64,000 nt of DNA from Deinococcus roseus (GTDB lineage: Bacteria; Deinococcota; Deinococci; Deinococcales; Deinococcaceae): assembly GCF_014646895.1 (NCBI RefSeq), contig NZ_BMOD01000010.1:62001-126000 (forward strand), read 5' to 3'. Of the stretch, positions 42,174-50,509 are shown in pieces (the stretch's first letter is position 1; every line of letters begins with the position of its first letter). Position numbers and translations under genes: made by a program. The notes under the pieces were generated by a model that was not told the DNA's origin, did not search any database, and saw nothing but the letters and a program-made list of their open reading frames with translations.

Positions 42174-43313
42174 TCACTCCTGCCAGTTGCTGCCCAGTTT
42201 GATGGTCACATCAAAGCCCTGCAACCCTGACCCTGAATCCTGAATGCTGAGGTTTCCTGCATCTGAGGCCAGTTTCTCAGCCGCAGGACGGCCCACAGCA
42301 GAGATCACCACACTTTCGGCAGGATTGCCGTACCGAAGGTCACTGACCTGCACATTGCGGTAACCCAGAGCGTCCAGCTTCTGTTTCAGGCGTCTGGCCG
42401 CTCCTGCAGGCGCACCCACATTCAGGATGGTGACACTGGCTTCCAGCGGGTTGATGGGACCTCTGGCACTGAAGATCTTGCGGATGCCTGGTTCATCAGG
42501 CGCCCAGAAGCTTGCACCATAATTGGCAAAACGTCCGGGCAGCATGGTCATTTCAAACTGTGGCTGGCCCAGCAGCGCACCCAGCCACAGGGCCGCATCC
42601 TCACGGGACAGGTCAATGCGCATGTTCTGGTAGCCTGCAGCCAGCACCTGAGGAAGTTTATAAAGGCCCACTGGTGATTTCACCGTGGCCATGAAAGCCT
42701 GCAGAAATTGCTGCTGGCGGGCCACCCGGCCAATGTCTCCCAGGCGGTCATGCCTGAAGCGGATGAAACCCTCGGCTTTTTCTCCGTCCAGCAGTTGCAA
42801 ACCGGGTTTGAGGTCGATGTTGAGCTGGGCAGCCGTGTCCTGGTACTGCATTTCGTTTTCCACATTCACCATCACGCCGCCCAGGGCATTGGTGACATCT
42901 TTGACCCCACCCAGGCTGATCAGGATCACCCCATCAATGGGCGTGTGGATCAATTCAGAGATCACCTGTTTCATCAGGGAGGTGCCGCCCCGCACGTTGG
43001 CACTGTTGACTTTTGATCCTCCCCATCCAGGAACCTGCACCAGGGTGTCGCGGGGAATGCTGACCGCCCTGAGCATCTTCTCTTCAGGCATGAAGTACAG
43101 CACCAGGATGGTGTCCGTAAGACCTTCAAACTTCTCAGGACCCTTCTGGTGGTAGCCCACATATTCCGGGGCCACCCCCGCCACAATCAGGGCCTGGGGC
43201 GTCTGGGGTTTTTGAGGAACGGCAAGGTATCTGGACAGTGCAGGGGCAAGAGGGGCCAGGTAGGCCACAAAGCCCGCCAGAGCAAGGGAAAGGAAAACCA
43301 TCACAAAACGCAT
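42174..43313 (-). CDS. LCP (LytR-CpsA-Psr) family protein with LytR_C domain
   Basis: 379 aa. An N-terminal helix anchors the protein outside the membrane. The LCP domain has SIPRDTLVQVPGWGGSKVNSANVRGG (pyrophosphate-contacting Arg/Asp/Lys), then FIRFRHDRLGDIGRVARQQQFLQA. A LytR_C module (~290-375) follows: VTILNVGAPAGAARRLKQKLDALGYRNV. LCP enzymes attach glycopolymers to peptidoglycan. TATAGT lies 8 nt before ATG 43313 on the minus strand. Confidence 0.92.
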   Translation of the reverse strand: MRFVMVFLSLALAGFVAYLAPLAPALSRYLAVPQKPQTPQALIVAGVAPEYVGYHQKGPEKFEGLTDTILVLYFMPEEKMLRAVSIPRDTLVQVPGWGGSKVNSANVRGGTSLMKQVISELIHTPIDGVILISLGGVKDVTNALGGVMVNVENEMQYQDTAAQLNIDLKPGLQLLDGEKAEGFIRFRHDRLGDIGRVARQQQFLQAFMATVKSPVGLYKLPQVLAAGYQNMRIDLSREDAALWLGALLGQPQFEMTMLPGRFANYGASFWAPDEPGIRKIFSARGPINPLEASVTILNVGAPAGAARRLKQKLDALGYRNVQVSDLRYGNPAESVVISAVGRPAAEKLASDAGNLSIQDSGSGLQGFDVTIKLGSNWQE

Positions 43314-43338
43314 GCACCCCCACTATAGCCAAAAAAGC

Positions 43339-43364
43339 ATTCCCGGGCATGAAAGCCCGGGAAT
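43339..43364 (-). terminator. Terminator after subtilase gene
   Basis: ATTCCCGGGC pairs with GCCCGGGAAT over ATGAAA; on the minus strand the stem is followed by GCTTTTTTGG. Perfect 10-bp stem. Confidence 0.85.
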
Positions 43365-43381
43365 GGCGCAAAACCTGATGT

Positions 43382-45031
43382 TCAGAAGCAAGGAGGATTG
43401 TTTTCGGGGCTGCCCACGGTCAGGTCCCGTTCGGTGTCGCCAGACAGGTTGGCACTGGAGGTGCACTTGTACAGCAGGTTCACAGGAGGAGTGGCGGTGG
43501 TGCCGTTTTCAGCCACTTCAGCGGTGATGGTGTAATTGCCAGCTGGGAAGTTGCCCATGTCATAAGGCAGTCTGCGGGTTCCGGTGGTGAAAGTCTGCCA
43601 GCCGGTGTCTTTGACCACGGTGCCACCCTGCTTGACATACACCCGTCCGGTGTATTTGATGCCATCTGCAGCCAGGGCCTTGTCAATTCTGAGGAATTTG
43701 GCATTGCTGATGGTGGGGTCGGTGACGGTGTCCCCACTGTTTCTGAGCAGGTTGCGGATTTCGGTGGGGGTCAGGTTGGGGTTGCGGCTGTACAGCAGGC
43801 CTGCTGCAGCAGATACCATCGGGGTGGCAAAGCTGGTGCCTGTTTCCTTGTGATAGGTCTGGTAGACCGTACCGGTATCACCTGCCACCTCAATGGTCAG
43901 CACTTCTTCACCGGGAGCCACCAAGTCCAGTTCAGGACCATAATGCGAAAAGAAGGACTTCTTGTTCTTGGTGTTGTCTGTGGAGCCCACAGCAATGGCA
44001 TACTCACTGGAAGCAGGATATGCCACATAAGGGAGCCCTGCTGGCACAGTGTTGCCTGCTGCAGCCACAATGGTGATCTTCTTGTTCTGGTTCGCGTTCT
44101 TCAGGGCATTGTCCACAGCCACATCTTTGCCATCCACACCAGCATTCAGGCAGTTGCCTTCCGTGTCGTTGAGGCAGAGGCTCATGTTGATGACCTTCAC
44201 ATCGTGCTTGATGGCAGTGTTGACGGCATTGACAATGGCATCTGTGGTGGTGACGTCATTGTTCACATCGTTGGTGAACACCTTGATGGGCACCACAGTC
44301 AGCTTGTTGTATCCAATACCGGCAATGCCTTCATTGTTGTCGGTGACTGCAGCCATGATGCCTGCAATAGATGCTCCGTGGGATTTTTCACCAGCAAACG
44401 CAGGCTCAAACGTGGGGTCTGCATCCCGGTCTGCCGTATCGAGACAGTTGACCCCGGTGGTGGTGTTGCATCCCAGGTTGCTCACATCGTAACGGATCAG
44501 GGGCATGTCTTTATGGCGGTTGTAACCATCATCCACCACGGCCACCTTTACCGAGGTGGTGAACTGGGCAAGTTTGTCCCAGGCAGCGTAAGCACCAATC
44601 AGGCCCAGGTAGGTCTGTCCATTGCTGTCCCCAGGCTGGGCCAGAGGGTCATTGGGGGTGCGGAGTTTTTTGTAAACGTAATTGGGTTGTGCATAAACCA
44701 CCCCTGCCAGGGAACGGGCTTCTTGCAGAGAGCCTGCTTTCACAATGGCCCACAGGCTTTCAGGTGCTCCCAGCCTGCGCACCGAAACCCCCTGTTTGGA
44801 GAGGCTCTGGGTGTCTGCGCTGCTGAGTTGCACAATGAATTCGCCAGGAACCGTCTGGGCTCTGGAGGCAGAGGCCTGTTTCTCAATTCCAGAAAGTTTC
44901 AGGGACTGCACACTGTCTGGGAGGATCACTTCGCCGTGAAGATGCACGGGTTGGCCAATTTGCACCTTGACCAGACCACAAGAAGTCAATGCGACAGTCA
45001 CCAGAGTAAGGCTGAGAATCTTTGTTTTCAT
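43382..45031 (-). CDS. Secreted subtilisin-like serine protease (S8), lipoprotein
   Basis: 549 aa. The signal ends in a lipobox (ALTSC), so membrane anchoring is likely. An inhibitor-like propeptide (~40-130) contains GEFIVQLSS. The catalytic triad is Asp in VAVVDDGYN, His in EKSHGASIAGIM and Ser in GTSFATPM. The oxyanion Asn is in AAAGNTVPAG. The C-terminal ~110 residues form a beta domain. ATG 45031 is used since it begins the signal peptide; ATG 45076 lies upstream without a signal. Confidence 0.92.
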   Translation of the reverse strand: MKTKILSLTLVTVALTSCGLVKVQIGQPVHLHGEVILPDSVQSLKLSGIEKQASASRAQTVPGEFIVQLSSADTQSLSKQGVSVRRLGAPESLWAIVKAGSLQEARSLAGVVYAQPNYVYKKLRTPNDPLAQPGDSNGQTYLGLIGAYAAWDKLAQFTTSVKVAVVDDGYNRHKDMPLIRYDVSNLGCNTTTGVNCLDTADRDADPTFEPAFAGEKSHGASIAGIMAAVTDNNEGIAGIGYNKLTVVPIKVFTNDVNNDVTTTDAIVNAVNTAIKHDVKVINMSLCLNDTEGNCLNAGVDGKDVAVDNALKNANQNKKITIVAAAGNTVPAGLPYVAYPASSEYAIAVGSTDNTKNKKSFFSHYGPELDLVAPGEEVLTIEVAGDTGTVYQTYHKETGTSFATPMVSAAAGLLYSRNPNLTPTEIRNLLRNSGDTVTDPTISNAKFLRIDKALAADGIKYTGRVYVKQGGTVVKDTGWQTFTTGTRRLPYDMGNFPAGNYTITAEVAENGTTATPPVNLLYKCTSSANLSGDTERDLTVGSPENNPPCF

Positions 45032-45132
45032 GGTTCTTATTCTGAGAGTGCAAATTCCATCTGGCGTGAAATTCAAATTAAGGAACCTTGGGACCTTGCT
45101 GACCTTTCATGATCCCATGCTAAGGTTGTGGC

Positions 45133-45654
45133 GTGCCCAGCGGTAAAGTCCACAACCTCATCAACACCGGCGCTTTTCTGCTGATTGCAGGAGGCACCGC
45201 TTACGCCAAACAGCAAGGCCACATTGACCCTTCCATTCCTGAAATTCTGGCTTTCACAGGCACTTTTTTTGTGGGCACTTTCATGATGAGCCCGGACCTC
45301 GATCTGGCTGAGCAAAATGTGAGCAGCAAAAAGGCCTGGGGACCTCTGGGCTTCATCTGGGTGCCTTATGGCAAGATGTTCTCCCATCGGGGCCTGAGCC
45401 ACACCTGGATTGTGGGACCATTGACCCGACTGGGGTACCTGACCATCATTCTGGCTGCACTGTATTACATTGTCACTGCACTGCTGCCCGACCTGAAAAC
45501 CCGCCTGACCTTTGAAAATGTGCCCCGCACGCTGGAATTCTGGCAGCCCTACATCCTGGGGTATTACATCAGCCAGTGGCTGCACCTGCTGGCAGATGGA
45601 GTCAGCCCGGATTTGCGGGCCATAAGTCGTACCTTCAAAAAGAAAAAACGGTAA
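45133..45654 (+). CDS. DUF2227 putative metal-binding membrane protein
   Basis: 173 aa. It has the family pattern SGKVHNLINTG at the start (His), MMSPDLDL in the middle, FSHRGLSHTWIVGPLTRLGYL and HLLADGVSPD. Conserved His and Asp suggest metal binding, as in metal-dependent membrane hydrolase YdjM/DUF457 relatives. TAAGGT at 45121-45126 lies 6 nt before GTG 45133. Followed closely by a glycosyltransferase gene. Confidence 0.85.
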   Translation: MPSGKVHNLINTGAFLLIAGGTAYAKQQGHIDPSIPEILAFTGTFFVGTFMMSPDLDLAEQNVSSKKAWGPLGFIWVPYGKMFSHRGLSHTWIVGPLTRLGYLTIILAALYYIVTALLPDLKTRLTFENVPRTLEFWQPYILGYYISQWLHLLADGVSPDLRAISRTFKKKKR

Positions 45655-45729
45655 GCTTGTGGAAACGTGTTTGCATATATACAGTTTCCCTCCGTGCAAG
45701 CACCTTCAATTCCGCAGGTTCTGGGAGGC

Positions 45730-46995
45730 ATGATGACCCGCTACCTCAAAAACAAACTCAGCGTTGGACTTTTTACCGATACCTATACGCCTTCCATCAA
45801 TGGGGTGGTTTCCTCTGTGCGCGGTCTGGCTGAAACCCTGCGTGAACAGGGGCACCAGGTCACCATTGTGGCCCCCAAACACCCCGAACAGCAGGACGAA
45901 CTGGATGTGATTCGCATCCGTTCCACCACCTACCGGCCCATTCCCGAGCACCGCATGGCTCTACTGCCTTCACCTCGCAAACTGCGCCTGATGCAGTCCC
46001 GGCGTTTCGATGTGATCCACACCCATGGCAATGGACCTCTGCCCGTGCTGGGTCTGGCGCTGGCCCGCACCTGGGAAACGGCCCTCTTGCACACCTACCA
46101 CACCCGCATGCAGGATTACCTGCACTATTACCCGTGGTACCCAGTGCTGAACCGTCTGGCAGGCCCGGACCACTGGTACATGAACGAACTGCGTTCCAGA
46201 ACCCTGAAAAAGCGCATCGATGCCAGCACCGCCCTGATTGCCGAGCGTTTCGATGTGTGGTTTGCCAACCGCTGCCACTACCTGATCACCCCCACCTCGG
46301 TGATCAAGAACGAGCTGCTGGAAGCCGGGGTGAAAGCCCCCATTGCCGTGGTGCCCAACGGCATTCCCATTTCCCGCCTGCGGGTGCCTCGCACCGATCC
46401 TCTGCCCCACTTGCCCAGAGGAGAGCGCCTGCTCACCATCAGCAGGCTGGGGAAAGAAAAAAGTGTGGATTTCCTGCTGCAGCATCTGGCTCCACTGCTC
46501 AGAGAACGTCCCAATGGCCGCCTGATCCTTGTGGGGGACGGTCCAGAAAGACAGAACCTGGAAGCCCAGGCCGAGCAACTGGGCATCCGGTCCCAGCTGG
46601 TCTTCACCGGATACGTCAAACCTGAACAGGTTGCAGATTACTACCAGCATGCTGATGTGTTTGTCTTTGCCTCGGTGACAGAAACCCAGGGCATGGTGGC
46701 CCTGGAAGCCCAGGCCTGCGGCCTCCCGGTGGTGGCCCGTGCAGGTGGAGGCGTCACCACCACCATTGAACATGGCAAGACCGGTTATCTGGTGGACCCG
46801 GAGCACCCCGAAGAATTCCGCTTGCGGGTGGAAGATGTGCTGCAGGCTGGGAAACCCACTTTTGCAGACGAACTGACCCGCTGGGTGGACGCAGAAGGCT
46901 CACTGGAAACCATGGCCAAACGCATCCTGATGTGTTACGAGCTGGCCCTGACCCGCAAGTACGACCCGCCCAGGATTTCCCTGGACCTCAAATAA
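45730..46995 (+). CDS. GT4-family glycosyltransferase
   Basis: 421 aa. N-terminal VGLFTDTYTPSINGVVSSVRGLAETLREQGHQVTIVAP and C-terminal TETQGMVALEAQACGLPVVA with the E-x7-E nucleotide-sugar motif assign it to GT4. The N-terminal TDTYTPxxNGVVxS is common in alpha-monoglucosyldiacylglycerol synthases, so a role in glycolipid synthesis is likely but unproven. ATG 45730 (or 45733) follows GGGAGG; a longer in-frame start at 45667 is less likely. Confidence 0.9.
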   Translation: MMTRYLKNKLSVGLFTDTYTPSINGVVSSVRGLAETLREQGHQVTIVAPKHPEQQDELDVIRIRSTTYRPIPEHRMALLPSPRKLRLMQSRRFDVIHTHGNGPLPVLGLALARTWETALLHTYHTRMQDYLHYYPWYPVLNRLAGPDHWYMNELRSRTLKKRIDASTALIAERFDVWFANRCHYLITPTSVIKNELLEAGVKAPIAVVPNGIPISRLRVPRTDPLPHLPRGERLLTISRLGKEKSVDFLLQHLAPLLRERPNGRLILVGDGPERQNLEAQAEQLGIRSQLVFTGYVKPEQVADYYQHADVFVFASVTETQGMVALEAQACGLPVVARAGGGVTTTIEHGKTGYLVDPEHPEEFRLRVEDVLQAGKPTFADELTRWVDAEGSLETMAKRILMCYELALTRKYDPPRISLDLK

Positions 46996-47016
46996 ATCCT
47001 GCATGTGACAGCAAAA

Positions 47017-47041
47017 ACTGGACCCTTTAAAAGGGTCCAGT
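47017..47041. terminator. Bidirectional terminator between GT4 and DoxX genes
   Basis: ACTGGACCCTTT pairs with AAAGGGTCCAGT, followed by TCTGTTTT on the plus strand; A-rich sequence upstream serves the minus strand. Confidence 0.85.
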
Positions 47042-47060
47042 TCTGTTTTGAGCTCTAAAA

Positions 47061-47666
47061 CTATGCGGCTGGTGGGATGGGGGTCTGGGGAAGTCTGGCA
47101 TCGTGTCTGAAGAGTGTTCCGGGGGCACCGGGGACGCCCAGGTAAGGCAGCACCACACGGTCCAGCCCGTACTGTCCAGCAACCCTCCACCCCAGCACCA
47201 CTGCAAACGCAGCAATCAGCATGATCGGGTTCGTTGAGAGGGTTCCCGCAAACAGGAAGTTCGCATTCATCAACCCACCAAAGAACGCTGCAATCCCTGT
47301 GAAGATCCCCAGGATCAGGGCAACCCCGATCAAAACTTCTCCAAACGCCACCATGTAGCTCAGCAACTCTGCATTCGGCAAAGCCACGTTCTGGATGAAG
47401 CTTGCATACCACCCAGACACATCCGGGTGTTCCCCAGCCGTCTTGCCCAGTGCGCCTTTCAGGAAGCCTTCGATGGCCACTCCGGCTTTCTCTCCCACCC
47501 ACACCCCTGCGGGGTTGGTGATTTTCCCCCATCCGGCATGCAGCCATTGCCAGCCCAGCCAGATTCTGAGCACGGTCCACAGGGGGGCCAGTCGGGTGTC
47601 TGCCAAGAGGATGCGGGTGAGGTTGGGTTCTGCGATCTGGGTACGGAGGTCTTGGGTGGTGGTCAT
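47061..47666 (-). CDS. DoxX-family membrane protein
   Basis: 201 aa with four hydrophobic helices. RIWLGWQWLHAGWGKITNP near the N-terminus and VAFGEVLIGVALILGIFTGIAAFFGGLMNANFLFAGT are typical of DoxX/thiosulfate:quinone oxidoreductase small subunit-like proteins. In several bacteria DoxX forms redox-related membrane complexes; no partner (SodA, SseA) is adjacent here. ATG 47666 follows AAGAAGGTG with 7-nt spacing. Confidence 0.88.
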   Translation of the reverse strand: MTTTQDLRTQIAEPNLTRILLADTRLAPLWTVLRIWLGWQWLHAGWGKITNPAGVWVGEKAGVAIEGFLKGALGKTAGEHPDVSGWYASFIQNVALPNAELLSYMVAFGEVLIGVALILGIFTGIAAFFGGLMNANFLFAGTLSTNPIMLIAAFAVVLGWRVAGQYGLDRVVLPYLGVPGAPGTLFRHDARLPQTPIPPAA

Positions 47667-47798
47667 GTCGTACACCTTCTTTCTCTTGGTTTCATGTTAA
47701 ACCTTGACCTTGTGAAAAATGTCCCGAGTCAAGGGGGGACTGCAAAGATGAAAGAAGATGAGAAGGAATCGCTGGAAATCCATCAAAATTCAAGCAAA

Positions 47799-47844
47799 AC
47801 AACAAAAACAACAAAAACAACAAAAAGGCCAGCAGTGGCTGGCC
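47799..47844 (-). terminator. hisD terminator followed by T-rich microsatellite
   Basis: On the minus strand GGCCAGC-CACT-GCTGGCC is followed by TTTTTGTTG repeated three times (47799-47826), an unusually long U-rich tail. Confidence 0.85.
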
Positions 47845-47861
47845 CTGACAATGCACTGACT

Positions 47862-49175
47862 TTACTCTTCCAGACGCACTTCAATGGCTCTGGCGTGGGC
47901 TTCTAAACCTTCGGCACGGGCAATTCTGGCAGCAGCAGGACCGGTGGCCTGTAAGGTCTGTCGGTTCACCCCGACCACGCTGATGATCTTCTGGAAGTCC
48001 CGCACGTTCAAAGGGCTGGAGAAACGGGCAGTGCCTCCCGTGGGCATCACGTGACTGGGGCCAGCAATGTAGTCTCCTAGCGCTTCCATGCTGTCCTCCC
48101 CGACAAAGACACCCCCTGCAGATTCAATCAGGCCCAGATACTCCCAGGGGTTTCTGATCAGCAGGCAAAGGTGCTCTGGAGCATAAATGTTGTTCAATTC
48201 AAAGGCCTGCTCCAGGGTTTCCACAATCACCATCTTCATGCGTTCCTGGATGCTCTCTCTGGCCATGCTCTGGTTGGGTTCAGGCAGGGTGGAAATCTGT
48301 GCTTCGATCTCCTCCTGCACAGCATAAAGAATCTTTTCACTGGTGGTGACCAGCACAGGTTCTGCGCCCACGTGCTCAGCCTGGGCCAGCAAATCTGCCA
48401 CCACAAATCTGGAATCTGCCGTTTCGTCGGCAATCACCAGGGTTTCGGTGGGACCAGGCAGGGACTCAATGCCCACCTGACCAAACACCTTGCGTTTGGC
48501 CAGCACCACAAAAGTGTTCCCTGGTCCAGCAATCTTGTCCACCTGGGGAATGCTGTCTGTGCCGTAAGCCAGCGCACCAATGGCCTGCGCTCCGCCCACC
48601 TTGAAAACCCGGTTCACTCCGATTTCTCGGGCCGCCACCAGAATGGCCGGGTGCACCTTGCCAAACCGGTCTGGCGGGGTCACCACAATGATCTCTGGGA
48701 CACCCGCCACTTTGGCAATCACAGCCGTCATGATGAGGGTGCTGATCAGGGGTGCACTGCCTCCGGGCACATAAATCCCCACCCGGGACATCGGGCGCAC
48801 AATCTGGCCCAGTGCTCCACCTGCACCATGGTTGATCCAGCCAGAAGTCGGCTGGTTCTGGTGAAACTCCCGCACCCGCGCAATGCTCTGGCTGAGGGCT
48901 GCTTCCAGCTCAGAACCAATGCTGGCCGCCTGAAATTCAGCCTCGGTCACCTCCAGGCTTTCCACATGCACCCGGTCCAGCTTGCGGGTCCATTCCCTCA
49001 GGGCTTCATCCCCACGGGTTTTCACATCCAGCAGGATGCGGTCCACCACCTGATCTGGCGTGAGCCTTTCCCCGAAGGTTTTTTCAATGCGCTCCAGCAT
49101 GCTCTCTGGAATGGCTTCTTCTCCAAAATTGCGTTTCAGTGCGGTCCTGGCCTGTTGATGGGTGAAAATTTTCAT
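47862..49175 (-). CDS. hisD: Histidinol dehydrogenase
   Basis: 437 aa. Family features: GIYVPGGSAPLISTLIMTAVIAKVAGV, VDKIAGPGNTFVVLAKR and the zinc/active-site region ADLLAQAEHVGAEP, where Glu and His act in catalysis. It performs the last two oxidations of histidine synthesis (L-histidinol to L-histidine). ATG 49175 overlaps the upstream stop (ATGA). It is separated from other his genes and sits in an unusual operon with two proteins of other function. Confidence 0.95.
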   Translation of the reverse strand: MKIFTHQQARTALKRNFGEEAIPESMLERIEKTFGERLTPDQVVDRILLDVKTRGDEALREWTRKLDRVHVESLEVTEAEFQAASIGSELEAALSQSIARVREFHQNQPTSGWINHGAGGALGQIVRPMSRVGIYVPGGSAPLISTLIMTAVIAKVAGVPEIIVVTPPDRFGKVHPAILVAAREIGVNRVFKVGGAQAIGALAYGTDSIPQVDKIAGPGNTFVVLAKRKVFGQVGIESLPGPTETLVIADETADSRFVVADLLAQAEHVGAEPVLVTTSEKILYAVQEEIEAQISTLPEPNQSMARESIQERMKMVIVETLEQAFELNNIYAPEHLCLLIRNPWEYLGLIESAGGVFVGEDSMEALGDYIAGPSHVMPTGGTARFSSPLNVRDFQKIISVVGVNRQTLQATGPAAARIARAEGLEAHARAIEVRLEE

Positions 49176-50008
49176 TTCCTTCTGCTCCTGGGTTTGCGCA
49201 TGTTGTTCTGTGTTTTGGAAATCACCAGTTCACTGCGGGGGTTTCTGGAATCCCGCACCTCGCGAGAAGCGTCTTTCTGGGCTTCCCGGTTTTGATTGTC
49301 CCGACCTTCACGGTTGTTGTCCCGGTTGTTCTGATTGTTGTTCTGGGCATCCCTGTCGCGGCGCTCAGGGCGCTCTGGCCGGTCACTGCGCTCACTGCGC
49401 TCAGGACGGCGGCGCTCTGGTGTGCGCACCAGCACCACATCCATGCTGCCCCCATCGATGGGCTGGGTCAGCTTGAAAGGCCGGAAGGGAGGTTCCATCT
49501 CGATGTACACCTTGCTGAGGCCCGGACGCAAGTAATACACCCGGGTCATCTTCTCCCCTTCCAGCGTGGAAATCACCTGGTCAGGAAGGCGCTGGATGTG
49601 CACACTGGCCCCCACCATCGGAATGGTCAGGGCATGCTCCTCGTCAGGCAATTCGCGCAGCATCTGGATCAAACTCAGGGGATCCTGGTAATCCTGGGTC
49701 ATGGGGATGGAGGCTTCATCTTTGCCCTGGCGCACCGTCACCAGACCGCTCTTGCGGTCAAAGAGGGTTTCAAAGCTGGTGCCCTTGCGGCCCCCGTTCT
49801 CGGAGCCCTCAAAGTAATAGGCACTGGTGCGGCTCTTGGGGCGCACCCGGCTGAGCTGCTCCCGGCGGCCCGTGCCCAGCAGGTGGTGTGAGAAGGAGGT
49901 CTGGGCCTTGATCACCCAGTAGTTGCGCTCCGCCTCGATTTTGACTTTCTGCTCTCCGATGGCCTTGTTGCCCACCAGAAGCTGATACTGCAGTTCTTCA
50001 GCTTGCAT
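49172..50008 (-). CDS. DUF3108-like protein with Arg/Asn-rich disordered tail
   Basis: 278 aa. The first ~200 residues are beta-rich and follow the general DUF3108 layout (LQYQLLVGNKAIGEQKVKIE at the start, DPLSLIQMLRELP in the middle), but there is no signal peptide and the match is approximate. The last ~80 residues are low-complexity ERS/RPERRDRD/NNQNNRDNN repeats ending in PRSRRK, a highly basic tail that could bind nucleic acid. GGGAGG precedes ATG 50008. It overlaps the upstream NTF2-like gene by 11 bp and hisD by 4 bp. Confidence 0.7.
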   Translation of the reverse strand: MQAEELQYQLLVGNKAIGEQKVKIEAERNYWVIKAQTSFSHHLLGTGRREQLSRVRPKSRTSAYYFEGSENGGRKGTSFETLFDRKSGLVTVRQGKDEASIPMTQDYQDPLSLIQMLRELPDEEHALTIPMVGASVHIQRLPDQVISTLEGEKMTRVYYLRPGLSKVYIEMEPPFRPFKLTQPIDGGSMDVVLVRTPERRRPERSERSDRPERPERRDRDAQNNNQNNRDNNREGRDNQNREAQKDASREVRDSRNPRSELVISKTQNNMRKPRSRRK

Positions 50009-50396
50009 CGTGCCCTCCCGCGGGGCTCTTGTGGACGTGCACAACCCACCATTTCCCTTCTCTCTGTTCTAGCACCCGGCTCTCGTTGACAGAGCGGTGG
50101 TGTATAACATCTCCCCGCACCGTGGAAAGCATCAGGGTGTAGCTGCAGACCGCCACCTGACCTGCGGCCAGCATTTGCACTTTCGGTTCCAGAATGCTGA
50201 TGTGGCTGGTTGCACCCTGGGTGGCCCAGCTGTTTTCGATCATGAATTTGTGAAAGTCCAGCCCCTCCTGCCGGTGGGGGGTCACAAAATGCTCGTAGAG
50301 GGTCAGGTCCGGTGAGGTGGTGGATTGATAGGTCTCCCAGTCCCGGGAGTAAATGCTCTCAAGATGGGTTCTCAGGAAGGCGAGTACGTCCTGCAT
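49998..50396 (-). CDS. NTF2-like / SnoaL-type protein
   Basis: 132 aa with the cone-shaped NTF2 pattern: helical VLAFLRTHLESIYSRDWETYQSTTSPDLTLYEHF, then strands ending RVLEQREGKWWVVHVHKS. It resembles CaMKII-association-domain and DUF4440 ketosteroid-isomerase-like proteins; a ligand or reaction cannot be assigned. TACAAC (complement of 50403-50408) lies 6 nt before ATG 50396. First gene of the hisD operon. Confidence 0.8.
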   Translation of the reverse strand: MQDVLAFLRTHLESIYSRDWETYQSTTSPDLTLYEHFVTPHRQEGLDFHKFMIENSWATQGATSHISILEPKVQMLAAGQVAVCSYTLMLSTVRGDVIHHRSVNESRVLEQREGKWWVVHVHKSPAGGHDAS

Positions 50397-50509
50397 GAAA
50401 AGGTTGTACCACACCAGACCCCTCCATCACCTGAGGTGAATCCCAGAGAGGGTTTTTGAGAAGACAGAAATCAACACAAAAATTCAGCAGAGAATTCAGC
50501 ACAGCCTGT

